A DNA stretch of 64,000 nt from Thelonectria olida (lineage: Eukaryota > Ascomycota > Sordariomycetes > Hypocreales > Nectriaceae). Each line of letters starts with the position of its first letter. The stretch's first letter is position 1. Shown piece by piece: positions 9,309 to 19,866 of this stretch. The stretch spans positions 124,001 to 188,000 of the forward strand of contig JAGPYM010000031.1 in the NCBI GenBank assembly GCA_020736575.1. Reading direction: 5' to 3'. The position numbers and the translations under genes were made by a program. Under the pieces are notes generated by a model, which worked only from the letters and a program-made list of their open reading frames with translations, made no database searches and was not told the DNA's origin.

Positions 9309-10754
9309 ATGGCCAAGCTCAACAAGTCGGCCGTCTGGCTGTACCAAGTCTCGGGCATCGCCTCGCTCTATCTCACCGGCCGCGATGCCTGGCTCGTCAT
9401 TTTGTCACGGTCGTGCCGCATGTTCGCCTTTGGCGCCGTCTCGCTCACGATAGCCCTGTTCTTCTCGGAGCTGGGCTTTTCCGATTTTCGGATCGGCCTG
9501 TTCATGACGCTGACGCTTCTCGGCGACGTGGTGCTCGGTCTGCTCATCACCCTCATGGCTGACGGGCTCGGTCGGCGTCGCGTGCTGTTCGCCGGCGGCT
9601 TGCTGATGGCCTTTTCGGGCGCGGTGTTTTCCCTTATGGAGAACTACTGGATCCTCCTTATCGCTGCCGTTCTGGGCGTCGTGAGTGCCGGCGGCGGCGA
9701 CTTTGGCCCGTTCCGAGCCATTGAAGAGTCGATGCTGTCGCACATCACGACTCCAAAGACGCGGGCCCACGTCTTGTCCTGGTATGTCACCAGCTCAAGC
9801 CTTGGGTCGGCAGCTGGCACGGAACTCGCGGGACAGTTGGTTGAGAGGTTGAAGCACCGCGAGGGATGGACCCAGGTGCGTTCGTACCATACCATCTTTT
9901 ACTTTTACATTGTCATGGGAGTTGTCAACATGATTCTCGCCTTTTCCATGAGCAGCAAATGCGAGATTCAAAAGGAACCCGCGACGGCCGACGAGTTGGC
10001 GCAGGGTCTGCTCGACGACTCTGAAGATGAGGAGCCACCCGCCGCACAGCAGCCAAAGAGTGGCAGCCGATTCTCTCAAATCTCTTCAAGCACACGCTCC
10101 GTCATGTACAAGCTGTGGTTCCTCCTCACCGTCGACTCATTGGCCGATGGCATGGTCTCTCAGACCTTGACGACCTATTTCCTCGACCGCAAATTCCATC
10201 TGTCGAAAAAGACTCTCGGCGACATCATGTCGACGGCTCTTATCTTGGGAACCGTATCCGCAGTCTTTGCAGGGCCGCTCTCTCATTATCTCGGCCTCCT
10301 CAACACAATGGTCTTTACGCACTTGCCCTCGTCGGCCGCCGTCTTGTTATTCCCAGCCCCCCGCAGCCTGGTGCTGACCATGATTTTGCTCTTTATCCGC
10401 ATGGGTCTGAACAACATGGATCAAGCGCCCAGAGCAGCCTTTATCGCGGCCATTGTCAAGCCCGACGAGCGCACAGCCGTCATGGGCATCACGAGCACGC
10501 TTCGGACCATGGCCATGGCTATCGGTCCGTCCGTCACTGGAATCCTTGCGGGGCACGAGAGGTTTTGGATCGCTTTTGTGGTTGGAGGAGTGCTGCGGAT
10601 CATGTACGACCTGGGATTATGGGCCATGTTTGTCAACATGAGGTTGTATGCCTATGAGCCGAATGATCAGGATGTTGAGCCACGAAGGCTGTCGAGCGAT
10701 GACGAGGAAGAGGCGGTGGAATTGCAATCACGAGCTACGGGACAGGAGGCATGA
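9309..10754 (+). CDS. MFS transporter, 12 predicted TM helices, 481 aa
   Basis: Intronless. The start ATG has a good context (caaaATGgcc). The helix 2-3 loop carries the MFS motif as ADGLGRRRVLFAGG. The N-terminal six-helix bundle spans about residues 25-230. It is followed by an acidic cytosolic loop (ELAQGLLDDSEDEEPP) and a second bundle from about residue 265 to 445. The hydrophilic C-terminal tail is acidic (SSDDEEEAVEL). The second bundle contains IRMGLNNMDQAPRAAFIAAI and KPDERTAVMGITSTLR, typical of a fungal/bacterial MFS group that is annotated only as general transporter. Likely a plasma- or vacuolar-membrane exporter; substrate unknown. Stands alone; the next gene is another MFS gene of a different subfamily, so this is not a recent duplicate. 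Confidence 0.88.
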   Translation: MAKLNKSAVWLYQVSGIASLYLTGRDAWLVILSRSCRMFAFGAVSLTIALFFSELGFSDFRIGLFMTLTLLGDVVLGLLITLMADGLGRRRVLFAGGLLMAFSGAVFSLMENYWILLIAAVLGVVSAGGGDFGPFRAIEESMLSHITTPKTRAHVLSWYVTSSSLGSAAGTELAGQLVERLKHREGWTQVRSYHTIFYFYIVMGVVNMILAFSMSSKCEIQKEPATADELAQGLLDDSEDEEPPAAQQPKSGSRFSQISSSTRSVMYKLWFLLTVDSLADGMVSQTLTTYFLDRKFHLSKKTLGDIMSTALILGTVSAVFAGPLSHYLGLLNTMVFTHLPSSAAVLLFPAPRSLVLTMILLFIRMGLNNMDQAPRAAFIAAIVKPDERTAVMGITSTLRTMAMAIGPSVTGILAGHERFWIAFVVGGVLRIMYDLGLWAMFVNMRLYAYEPNDQDVEPRRLSSDDEEEAVELQSRATGQEA

Positions 10755-11064
10755 CGAATACCATGAATTTAGGAAACGTATCTAATGATATAGACTATAC
10801 GATGAAATGATACACAAATCTCTCAGAATTCGTGTTCAGGATATCATCACTATCGACCAAGGTGGACCCTTTCCCCGGGATCTCGTCTCCCGGATCGAAC
10901 GTGTTGCTAGTTTGGTGGAGAATGCGCCCTCTATCAACATTGCAGATTTGAAAGCGAGCATGAATTAATCAGCATTTCCACGGTCGACTTATAAAGGCCA
11001 TTCGAGGCATCAAGTCAAAGTGGTTGAGACACGTCCATGACTACAGACGATTCCTTCAGGAGAT
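10755..11064. other. Short intergenic region
   Basis: Terminator of the upstream MFS gene and promoter of the MCT-like gene; a possible TATA element (cttataaagg) lies near 10989-10998. Nothing else seen. Confidence 0.5.
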
Positions 11065-12427
11065 ATGGCACTCTCTGCTAACAATGTGTCATTGGCAGAT
11101 CGCCAATTTCATCTCTCTGAGCATGAAGATTCCGACTACCCAGAAGGCGGCACAAAGGCCTGGCTGGTGGTAGTCGGTGCATGGTGTGCCATGATTCCAT
11201 CCATGGGGCTTCTCAACACGCTCGCCGTCCTGCAAGCGTGGGTATTGGAGCATGAACTATCAGGCATGTCGGAATCTACCGTTGGCTGGATCTTCAGTTC
11301 CTATGCTTTCTTTTTGTATTTCTGCGGCGCACAAGTTGGTAGGTCTTCACAGCCTGCTCCCGTCACTCGTATTGACAACTGCAGGCCCCATCTTTGACTC
11401 TCAGGATATCAAGTGGCTCATCATTCCTGGATCGATTGGGATGGTGGCTTCCATGATCTTCGTCAGCTTTTCAACAGGTAGGTTTGAATCCCAGCTTCAT
11501 TACCACACTAATAGACGTAGAGTTCTATCAATTCCTCCTCTCCTTTGGCGTCCTGGGCGGCTATCCGCGTCGCTGCTCTTCAACCCAAGTCTCGCCGCCG
11601 TTGGACATTGGTTCTTCAAGCGTCGGGCCTTTGCCACCGGCATCGCTTGCACAGCAGGAGGAATTGGCGGCGTCGGCTTTCCCCTGATCATTCTCTATCT
11701 CGCTCCTCGAATTGGCTTTCCTTGGGCGATTCGGATCATTGCTCTGATATGCGCCGTCTCTGGTGTCGTTGCGTCTTGTCTCTTATGCAAGCGACTGCCT
11801 CCAAACAAAAAGGCCGGGTCCTCCATTGACCTCAAGGCGTTGTCCGATGTCAAATATGCGACAACAACCGCCGCGGTCTTTCTCATCGAATTCGCCGTCT
11901 TTATTCCCTACTCGTACATCTCATCCTACGCCATCGCCTACGGCTTCAAGCCCAAGGACGCCTACCTCCTCAACGCGCTGCTCAACGTGGGCGCCGTTCC
12001 CGGACGAGCATTGCCCGGCTACGTGGCCGACCGATTCGGCGCCTTCAACACCACGTGCGTGACTGCGCTGACGTGCGCTGTGGTGATCTTGGCACTCTGG
12101 CAAACAGCCGGCGGCAACGAGGCAATGACGACGTCGTTTACTGTCTTGTTTGGATTCTGGTCCGGCGCCGCCATTAGTCTGACGCCGGTATGTATAGGAC
12201 AAGTGTGCAAGATCGAGGACTATGGCAAACGAAGCGGCACGTCGTTCTTCATTGCCAGCTTTGGGGCGTTGACGGGCATTCCCATTGCAGGAGCAATCTT
12301 GGAGTCGAATCATGGGTCGTATGAGCGTCTCATCCTGTTTGCGGGGGTGTTTTATGTCGCGGCCCTCCTCGCCTTTGTCGTCGCCAGAGGTGTAGCTGCT
12401 GGATGGGGTTTGAGAGTTTGCTTCTAG
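11065..12427 (+). CDS. Monocarboxylate-transporter-like MFS protein with a one-base frameshift (possible pseudogene)
   Basis: Exons 11065-11338, 11385-11477 and 11521-12427. Both introns are short (46 and 43 bp) with normal ends; the second has branch CACTAAT. The product begins with a hydrophilic tail, then GGTKAWLVVVGAWCAMI (fungal MCT-family start), and ends VARGVAAGWGLRV. In exon 3 the conserved segment EFYQFLLSFGVLGG is read in one frame, while its continuation LSASLLFNPSLAAVGHWF is in another. One base is missing at about 11559-11561 (gggcgg|cta). An alternative acceptor two bases downstream (ag|ag, exon from 11523) restores an open frame but replaces the conserved helix by an unrelated sequence. 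The rest is intact, so either a recent lesion or a sequencing error is likely. Family role: H+-linked carboxylate or related small-molecule transport. Confidence 0.8.
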
Positions 12428-12656
12428 TTCCAATACTCGATTGCGGTTATAGGAGTGATAAACCTCGCTTTAGCCAGGGTACCTAGGTAGTGATTGGCCA
12501 CCAACTTTAGATGACATTACGTATTCCGCTCTTTTGGTGTTTTGCCAAAGGAGACTTGCACATTCCAGACCATCACCTTCATCAATGGGCGAGGCTGCTC
12601 TGTGAAGGCATGGATTTGAATTCAGGGCCGTAAGGGTGACTTGATACCACGACCAA

Positions 12657-13673
12657 CTACTTCTTGGCCGCATTCTCAATCTCGTCGACTTGCCTAACAA
12701 TATTATTAATTTCATCCGCCATCTTTCGTCTGCTCGCCTCCTGCTTTTGGTATGTTTCCCTCAATTTATCCACCATGAATTTCTTCAGCGGCGTCTTTTT
12801 CCCGATTCTGTAGTCGAAAACAACAATGTCCTCAAAGCAGCGCGCTGCAGGCCGTTGGTGTCGCTCGGACAAAATGACGGCTTCGAGCAAGACGTGATCC
12901 GAGTCGTAGTCTGGAGGGGACAAGAGTTTGTGGAGGACGGTGGTTTGGTCGGGATAATCCATGGGCTGGGGAGTCAGCATCATCCAGACAAGACTCCTTT
13001 TTACTCACAAATTTGTAGTCAGTCTTGATGCTTCGAAGGATCAGGCCCACGCTCCGCGGAGTCATCAGCTCGGCCCACTCCTGTTGATGTTCTGGTTGTG
13101 ATATCAGTGCAAAGTTGCGTAGCCAATTCACACGGCCCGATTCGGCGTATTTGTTGTACATGACATTATTGACGTGACCTGCAGATTGTTAGACAAGTCG
13201 AGAGGCTGGTTGGCAATATTTACCCTGAGTCGTTAGTGATGGTTAGAATCGAAGGATTAATCAACTTACCATGCTATCCTATTACAACAGTCTTGGTCAG
13301 TCCAGTCAAGTCATCCGGCAGCCTTCCAGAAACTCACCATGTCTCCCCAAGCAACATGATGCTTGTCAAGCCCTCTCCATTCCTTTGCCGTCAGGAAACC
13401 CTCTCCTCCCGCGAGCAGCTCCAGCCAGTGAGTTTGCAGGTACTGGGTCAATTCTTTCGCTTTCTGGTACTGCAATGGCGCCATGTCTGGTTCTTGACAT
13501 CTTCTCAGTCGCTGATTGACCTCGGAGAGCCAACGGGGGTTGTTTGCGTGGTTCCTCTCTGCAGGGCGCGTTGTGTGGAACTGACGCGACGTGGCTGCTG
13601 CGACGGGCGCAATTGAAGGGAGAGGCAAGGCGGTACATGAGATTGACCTGGTGAATCGTAGTAACTGAGCCAT
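12657..13673 (-). CDS. Mitochondrial hotdog-fold (4-hydroxybenzoyl-CoA type) thioesterase with two micro-exons
   Basis: Five exons on the minus strand: 13673-13338, 13278-13270 (9 nt), 13224 (1 nt), 13178-13009 and 12965-12657, giving 274 aa. Introns are 59, 45, 45 and 43 bp, all GT-AG. The N-terminus is a mitochondrial presequence (basic, Ser/Ala-rich, with RQFHTTRP). The hotdog signature is assembled across the micro-exons: WGDM from exon 1, DSM from exon 2, G from exon 3 completed by exon 4, then HVNNVMYNKYAESGRVNW. The remaining part has TPRSVGLILRSIKTDYKF, then the beta strands, and a C-terminal coiled tail (KLRETYQKQEASRRKMADE). The reaction would be hydrolysis of an acyl-CoA in the mitochondrial matrix; substrate unknown. 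Without the 1-nt exon the frame breaks exactly at the catalytic loop. Confidence 0.85.
13224..13278 (-). other. Micro-exon pair (9 nt at 13278-13270 and 1 nt at 13224) in the thioesterase gene
   Basis: The 9-nt exon GATAGCATG lies between ...taatag and gtaagt. The following 91 bases split into two complete 45-bp introns, gtaagt...cactaacgactcag and gtaaat...tgtctaacaatctgcag, separated by a single G at 13224. Each 45-bp intron has its own CTAAC branch point. The lone G supplies the first base of the conserved Gly codon of GHVNN. Confidence 0.7.
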
Positions 13674-14420
13674 TGCGCAAGACTTTGCCGTCTGTCGCCG
13701 ATGAATTGGTTGATGAAGAGGGACAGATTATGGTTGAAGCCTCCGGTTCAGCCGCGATATCGGTCGGTTCGAGTCGGCCCAATCATCGCCCTCGGCCCCG
13801 CAGTCGGATCGACGTCATTGCCGAGGATCTTGAGAGTCTACGCCATGAAACAATAATGAAGCAAATATGATAGAAAGTATTATTCAAGGAAATATCAGTA
13901 CAGCATGCTTTGATTGCCTACCTGCCGTAGGGCATGCAACCGGGCGATACAGTGTCACTTCCTCGTCTCTAGAATGACAAACTTCAATTGCTCATTCAAC
14001 TACGGATAGGAGCACTATCGAACAAAGACATGCCATCCAAGACACGGCCACCAATTCTCTTTGTCAACGAGGTGGATAGCCATCGTCTTCTATGGAACAT
14101 TCTCAAATCTCAGTTTTTCAAACAGACCGCTTTATTCTAAACTTTGGGACGGTGGTCAAAGATCAGTATGTCTCAGCGTAGCTTCACTATCAGAACATGA
14201 ATCCAGAACAGTCATTGATGTTCTCGATTCACCATTCGCTGCTTCATTATATAAGAGCGTATAAGCGTTCATCTCCCAGACATTCTAACAGTCCTAAACA
14301 CATCCGATCAGCCCTCATCTTACCGACATACACGCTCTCGACAAACACACTTGCACTCAACCTACCTACACATCACTTACCACAGCGCTTTCAGCAAAAA
14401 CATCCCGTAAACCCATCAAA
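13674..14420. other. Intergenic: promoters of the thioesterase gene and of the small CxxC gene
   Basis: Divergent promoter region. TATATAAG at 14248-14255 precedes the small CxxC gene, followed by a long A/C-rich leader. No other coding region seen. Confidence 0.55.
14248..14255 (+). promoter_or_regulatory. TATA box for the small CxxC protein gene
   Basis: TATATAAG about 165 nt upstream of the ATG at 14421, followed by a leader rich in CA and CT typical of fungal transcription starts. Confidence 0.45.
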
Positions 14421-14585
14421 ATGGCCGTTCCATATTGCGAGTTCTGCCAAACGGCAATGACCAATGAATGCGTTGCCAAGCAACACATGATTCCTTGCTA
14501 CATTCACAAGAATGTATACCACATGATTTCGCGTCGATGTGAGACGTGCCGCCATGAGGAACTCTATGCTGAGGGTCTGGAATAA
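14421..14585 (+). CDS. Small double-CxxC (zinc-ribbon-like) protein, 54 aa
   Basis: Frame of 54 codons with a strong start context (atcaaaATGgcc) and TAA stop at 14583-14585. The product begins MAVPYCEFCQTAM and ends RRCETCRHEELYAEGLE. Two CxxC pairs about 30 residues apart, with two single Cys and three His between them, suggest one structural zinc site. No signal peptide or membrane segment. The TATA box, leader and Kozak context make a real gene more likely than chance. It ends 88 bp from the 3' end of the convergent NLR gene. No family recognised. Confidence 0.55.
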   Translation: MAVPYCEFCQTAMTNECVAKQHMIPCYIHKNVYHMISRRCETCRHEELYAEGLE

Positions 14586-14673
14586 AGTAAATGGCCATGT
14601 CGTAAGGGGACCCATGCGCTGAGTGAATCAAGAATACATTGTAGTGGCAGATAGATAGCATCCATCAAGACAA

Positions 14674-17600
14674 TTAACAATTCGCAATTCGCTCGCGCAG
14701 TTTATCCACGTCAAACCTGAAAATCAATGCCTCCCCTGACCTACAACCAATGACAATCATCGATCCAACCACCTTGGAGGCAAAAGGACGAAACCTCGCT
14801 GGAAGTCGAAAAATGGGCGTGCCATCCCATAGAAGCCAAGAGCCATCGCTGCTTATCCCGCAGCCTGACCTGGAGTAATCCAAGCTGCGAGGGTCCCCGT
14901 TCGCCGCAGCATCACCACAGTCTTTAACCGAAACCTCGCCGAAATTGGTTAACACGCACGTCCAATCCAAACCAAACTGGAATTCGCTCAATTTGAAATC
15001 GAACGAAACCTTGGAAACCTGTGACTTGCTAGCAATATTCCAAAAAGTAATATCGGAAGCCGAGCCCACCGCGAAAAGCTCCGAGTCAGGAGTAAACGAG
15101 TGAGAAGTCGGAAACTGGGGTTCGTCTTCCCGTGTCAACCGGAAGGGGGTCTGGGATCTAGCTGGGCCCCATGTCCCATAGACCGTTGTTCTAGCTCTCA
15201 ATTGCGCGATATCTTGATATGTATAGGTGAAAGCGATGAGTCTCGAGTCTGGCGAGAAACTTATATATCGGGGAAGATCTGCCAGGCTCTCTTTGTGAGA
15301 GAAGTAACCTTCAAAGGTTCGCTCGTCACTGGAGCGAAGGCTAAAAAGCCGCATGGAAAAGCCAGTTTTCTTTGAGTTGAGAACAGAAAACCCAACTAGA
15401 TCAGAATCTGGGGAGAAGAATGGACGTCCGAATTCATATTGCTGGTACTCATATGACCTATGCAGTTTCTTCGCGGAGCACTCTTGGCCAAGATCCGTCC
15501 TCCAGACTTCGAATGTGAAGATCTTAGGGGAAAGAGCATCTACATAGTAGAGGGCGAGATATTTTCCGTTTGGTGAGAGCAAACAGCTGGTCTTTGGAAG
15601 TAACGAAGAATCATAATCAGGGAAGATCCGAATCGATTTGCCAGTATCCATTCGTCTCAATTCGACGCGATTGACAGCTTCTATGGCAAGAAGTGTTGAT
15701 TCTTGACAGAACCCGACCGATACGGCGCCATCGCTGGCGTCGAAATGATGGATGGACCTGCCTGTCCCTGTGTCCCATATCTTTAGAGCTCCAGTGGATG
15801 ATGTAGAGGCCACCAAAGTGCTGTCAGGTGAGAGCTGGAGCTTTTCAAGGGTCCCGTCGTCTCTCTCGGATGGTGAAATACTCCTGTTTATGACCTTATA
15901 TAGGCGTATGGTTCTGTCTTGAGAAGTCGATGCAACGAAACCGCTGGAAGAGAAGGACACCGAGGTTACGCCAAGTCGATGACCTTTGTGCGCCCTCAAA
16001 CATTTAAGTAAATATAGATTCCATATCTCAACTGTGCCGTCGCTAGAGCCAATGCCAAGAAGATTCAAGTTCGATGATAGAGAAATCGACTGGAATTCTC
16101 CTTTGGCAACGTGGATTGACTCTCCGTACAACGCACCTTCGACTCGACGCCATACAAAGACGGATGAGTTGGGTTGATTCGCAGATGCGACAACGATTGA
16201 GTGATCTGGAGCGACTCCGAAGCAAACTGTCTCATACTGGGCCCTCCCGGGGATTAGTTCCGGGGTTATCTCATATTCCACAACACAATCCCCGGTAGTG
16301 ACCTGGAATAAGTGAACGCGGGAGGGAAACAAGGCCGCCAAAAGACCCGAGTCAGGAGAGAACCTAATGCCTAGACAGTCGCTTGCTGGTAGTTGAAATT
16401 CGAGGACGGTAGTGAATGTCTCTAAGCGGAAAACAAAAAGCGATCGGCGGCCGAATTTGATGGCAACGAATCTCGAGTCTGGAGAAAAGGCAAATGTCTC
16501 CGCATCAACAAATGACCTTATGCATTCGCCAGTCGCAACATCCCAGATTCGCATGTGTCCGCGATTGCCTATCAAACCAATATGCGCTCCTTCTGGAGTA
16601 AAAGTAGGCGAGCAGTAGTGTGACGCATCATGGGAGAACCCGCATCTAATGGTCGTGACACATTCGCCTGTCGTAACTTGCCATATTCGCAGTGTCGTAT
16701 CCAGAGAGACGGAAGCGAGGAGAGAAGAGTCAGGTGAAAAGCTGGCCGACATGATCGGTTTCGCGTGGCCCTTGAAAGCGCCTCGGTAGTCGTCTAAGGG
16801 GGGTTCGAGCTTGGGAATGAGTGATAACCAGTCCGGAATCTTTCCACAAAACGTAGAGCGAACAACACTATCTGAAGGGCTGCATACTAGTAGTGACGAA
16901 TAGATCTGAAGGGGCCAGGTGTCAATTGCGTGCAAGTTCTCTTGAACGAAGTAATAGGCGTCCTCAAGAAAAGCTTCAAGTCGTCTAGAGTTCGTCTCCT
17001 AGATGGTTGTAAGTTTCCAATATTGTTGCAAGTGTACGGCTGTGACATACTTCAATATTTGAGCGTAAGATCTCAATAATCTCGAGACTTTCTGATGCTC
17101 TGCCAACGAGACTCAAAGCCTCAAGCCAATGCAGAAAGTGGCGAGTCAGCCATGTATAGGTTTCCGAGCCGTCATCGAGGTGGCTTTTAGATTGCCGTAC
17201 GTGGTATGCCCAGAAGCGACAAGCATATGCTAATTCTGGCCCAATCCGGCCCAGAATTTGATCGGGAGACACGGACGATCGAGCAACTCCGGGTTGGTTC
17301 AAGTCGCAAATGTCCTCGCGCAAACCGCTGTCCATTAGTTGAATGCATGCCACGGCGACAAGCTGGTGAGCCTGCATCTCGTCTACCCAGAAGGGATTGT
17401 TGCCCTTTTTTTCTGGGTCAAGGAGAAAGTCTCGGAAAGAGAGATGGAGCATCGTAACAGGGTCTTCCGCAGAGTCTGGGACGTTCAGCACAGAATGAAG
17501 AAGATCTAACCTGTCATGTATACTCTCTATTGGCATCACGAGGAGTCGAGAGAGAGCAACCACCGAAAGGGGACTTGTCAGAATAACAATGGTACCGACA

Positions 17601-19164
17601 ATGCGTCGGAACTCCTCAAACACGTCATTTCTTTCACGTGTCGAGAGGCCGACTAGTTGTTGATTTAGAGTCGGTGAATACGTTGCCTGCATCTTCGATT
17701 CTTGACTCTGGGTCTTGTAGGCCAGTACCTTTTTCAGTTGCTGTTGAGGATTTCCGCTTCTGCGCTCTGAAAGAAAACGGCAAATTGTGGCGGCAAAAAT
17801 GAACAGTGGAATGGCCATGTTGGTAAGTGTGTACATGTCTTTAGGGCCCGGCCAGTCGTTTGGAAGCCGTCGATTGGGTTGAACGGAATTGTTGTAATCT
17901 TCCTTAATCTTTGAAAGCTGATGATCCAAAAAGACTGATAAGTCATGTCTGATGACTGACTCGGAGATTTCGTGGAGGATGAGGTCTCGATAGTTGCCAT
18001 GAATCTCGTTGAACCCAAGCCGGACGGGTAACTCGGGCCGGCTAGTGATGAAGGCCCTGAGTTGGAAACGGTCAACCGTGTTGAAGCTCTCAAATAGATT
18101 TATTAGTCGCCGAATGTCGGCATCCTCATCACACTCATCCAGTGCATCGACCACTACTACCAGTGTGTCTTGATCGAGTTCCTCTTGACAAAGCAGCAAG
18201 GGTTGCAAGATGAGCTTGTCAAACTGCAAGGTCGCTGCCTTCATGTAGATTTCCCGGTCGCTATCCAGGACATCCTTAACGTGAGGAGCAAGACAAGGCC
18301 TAGAATGAACGAGCTGAGCAGCGATAGTAGTATAAAACCTGGATACGTTTCCTCGATCACTTTCTCCTCTCTTGAAGAAGAAATTAGCGCCAAGATAGCC
18401 ACGGTCGGCCGACAGCTTTGCAACAGTCCGGCTGATGGTCGACTTTCCGGTCCCAGCCATGCCGTTCAACCAGAAGATTGGCGCCGCGTTAGGATCATGG
18501 ATCCAGTCCTGGACTTGGTGCAAAAGATCGACTCGCGTGTTTTCCAAGCATACATTGTGGTGTTCCTCTGCATGTGAATCGTACGATGCTCCTAGTGCCG
18601 TGGGTATGCTTTTCAGCGCCTCGATTTGTTCAAGGTTGAGTAACTTGATACCAATGTCCGCAGTCTTGTGGTTGACGGTAAGAATTGTCTCGCTGACGAC
18701 CCCATTGTAAGTCGAGCTTTGCATAAGGGTGTAGTGGAAGCTTACGTTTGGTCAACCTGGATTGCCAGCGAGATGGTATCTGTGTGTCTTCTGATCTCTT
18801 GGATCATGGCAACTGTCTCTTTGCGCTTGAAAGGCCATTCCAACGCTCGCCGCCCAAAACGACTCATAGCCTTTTCTCTTGGCTGAGGTTCGAGCTTTTG
18901 TTGCAACGTCACCAGCCTTGAGAAAGTGGTCTGGAGGGAGTCCGCCAAGTCCTGCGACGCTTGCAGCTTTGTCCCTTGCGGGCCTTCGATGAGTCCGTTG
19001 ACATGTTTCGCAACTGTGGTCAATCCATTGAGTTCTTGCTGGACACTTGCGACATCAGCCTTGGCGTTTTTGACGTCGGCTACATACTTGACACAGAGCG
19101 AAGCAACTTTGGCGCTCAAATCGACAACGGCGATGACGTTGGCCACAACGCCGAGCGCTTCCAT
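14674..19164 (-). CDS. NLR/STAND protein: HeLo-like N-terminal domain, NACHT, WD40 repeats
   Basis: Three exons on the minus strand, 19164-18746, 18692-17051 and 16998-14674, giving 1461 aa. The introns are 53 and 52 bp, GT-AG, and phase is kept at both. Residues 1 to about 140 (MEALGVVANVIAVVDLSAKV...) match the alpha-helical N-terminal domain shared by fungal STAND proteins (HeLo-like, PF17111 type). NACHT: Walker A GMAGTGKST at residues 217-225, Walker B VVVVDALDECD at about 318-328. After a helical linker the C-terminal 700 residues form about a dozen degenerate WD40 repeats, the first being GHAKPIMSASFSPDSSLLAS. The repeats are divergent, so this is not the high-fidelity repeat class. 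Likely role: nucleotide-controlled sensor of non-self or damage, with the HeLo-like domain as membrane-active or signalling effector. The first in-frame ATG is at 19164. Confidence 0.9.
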
Positions 19165-19866
19165 TGCGGTTGGATGGTATGAGTCGCTCAAGAGTGCCAC
19201 TGTCGGGGGTTGTATGAGGAAGGGTCAAAGTCTCATCGCATCCAAATTGACGCGCCAACGTGTCGATTGAAGCGGGGAGCCTCGAGTGAGGCGATCTCCT
19301 GCGTGTCTGACAATAAAGCATGGCATTGGGTAGAATATGATGACTAACGGTGCTGCTGACTCCGATTCTGCCTTATGCATGTCCGCCTAAACAGGGCACA
19401 CCAGGTGAAGATAACAAATGGCGAACGAGAACTGAAACAATGAAAATGGGAGCAGGACCCAAGCCTAGAATAAAGATGGATTGTCTGGGTTGGTGGATGT
19501 TGATGCAAAGGTCAGGTTCCAGGCTTCGGATGCCCTCGCTTCCGAATACCTTCCAAGTTCCTGGTAAGTAGGCTAGCACCTGCTTCCAAGCGCTCTCATG
19601 GGTTCCTTCCAACAATAGCCGGCTATTTGCCTCGAAGAATACCACTTACAGGAGCAGCTATACAAGAGTGGTGTTTAGTTCTTAAATGCGACATGAATGG
19701 TATTAATATGAATAAATGTAAACTACGTTACCCTCTCAGATTGGCTGTTTGGTATTTACACTCGCGCATTTCTGATCGCGTCAACAATCTGAGTGTAGCT
19801 CAATGCCGAATACATATACTAAAAACTACCCAGCTCCGGCGAACGAGTGCCCAAGTCGTGAGCTCC
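19165..19866. other. Intergenic between NLR promoter and MFS 3' end
   Basis: About 700 bp with no supported gene. Both flanking genes are on the minus strand, so this holds the NLR promoter. Confidence 0.5.

Noticed and set aside
9309..12427. Two adjacent MFS genes considered as a tandem duplication or transporter cluster
   Set aside because: They belong to different MFS subfamilies with different intron structure and motifs.
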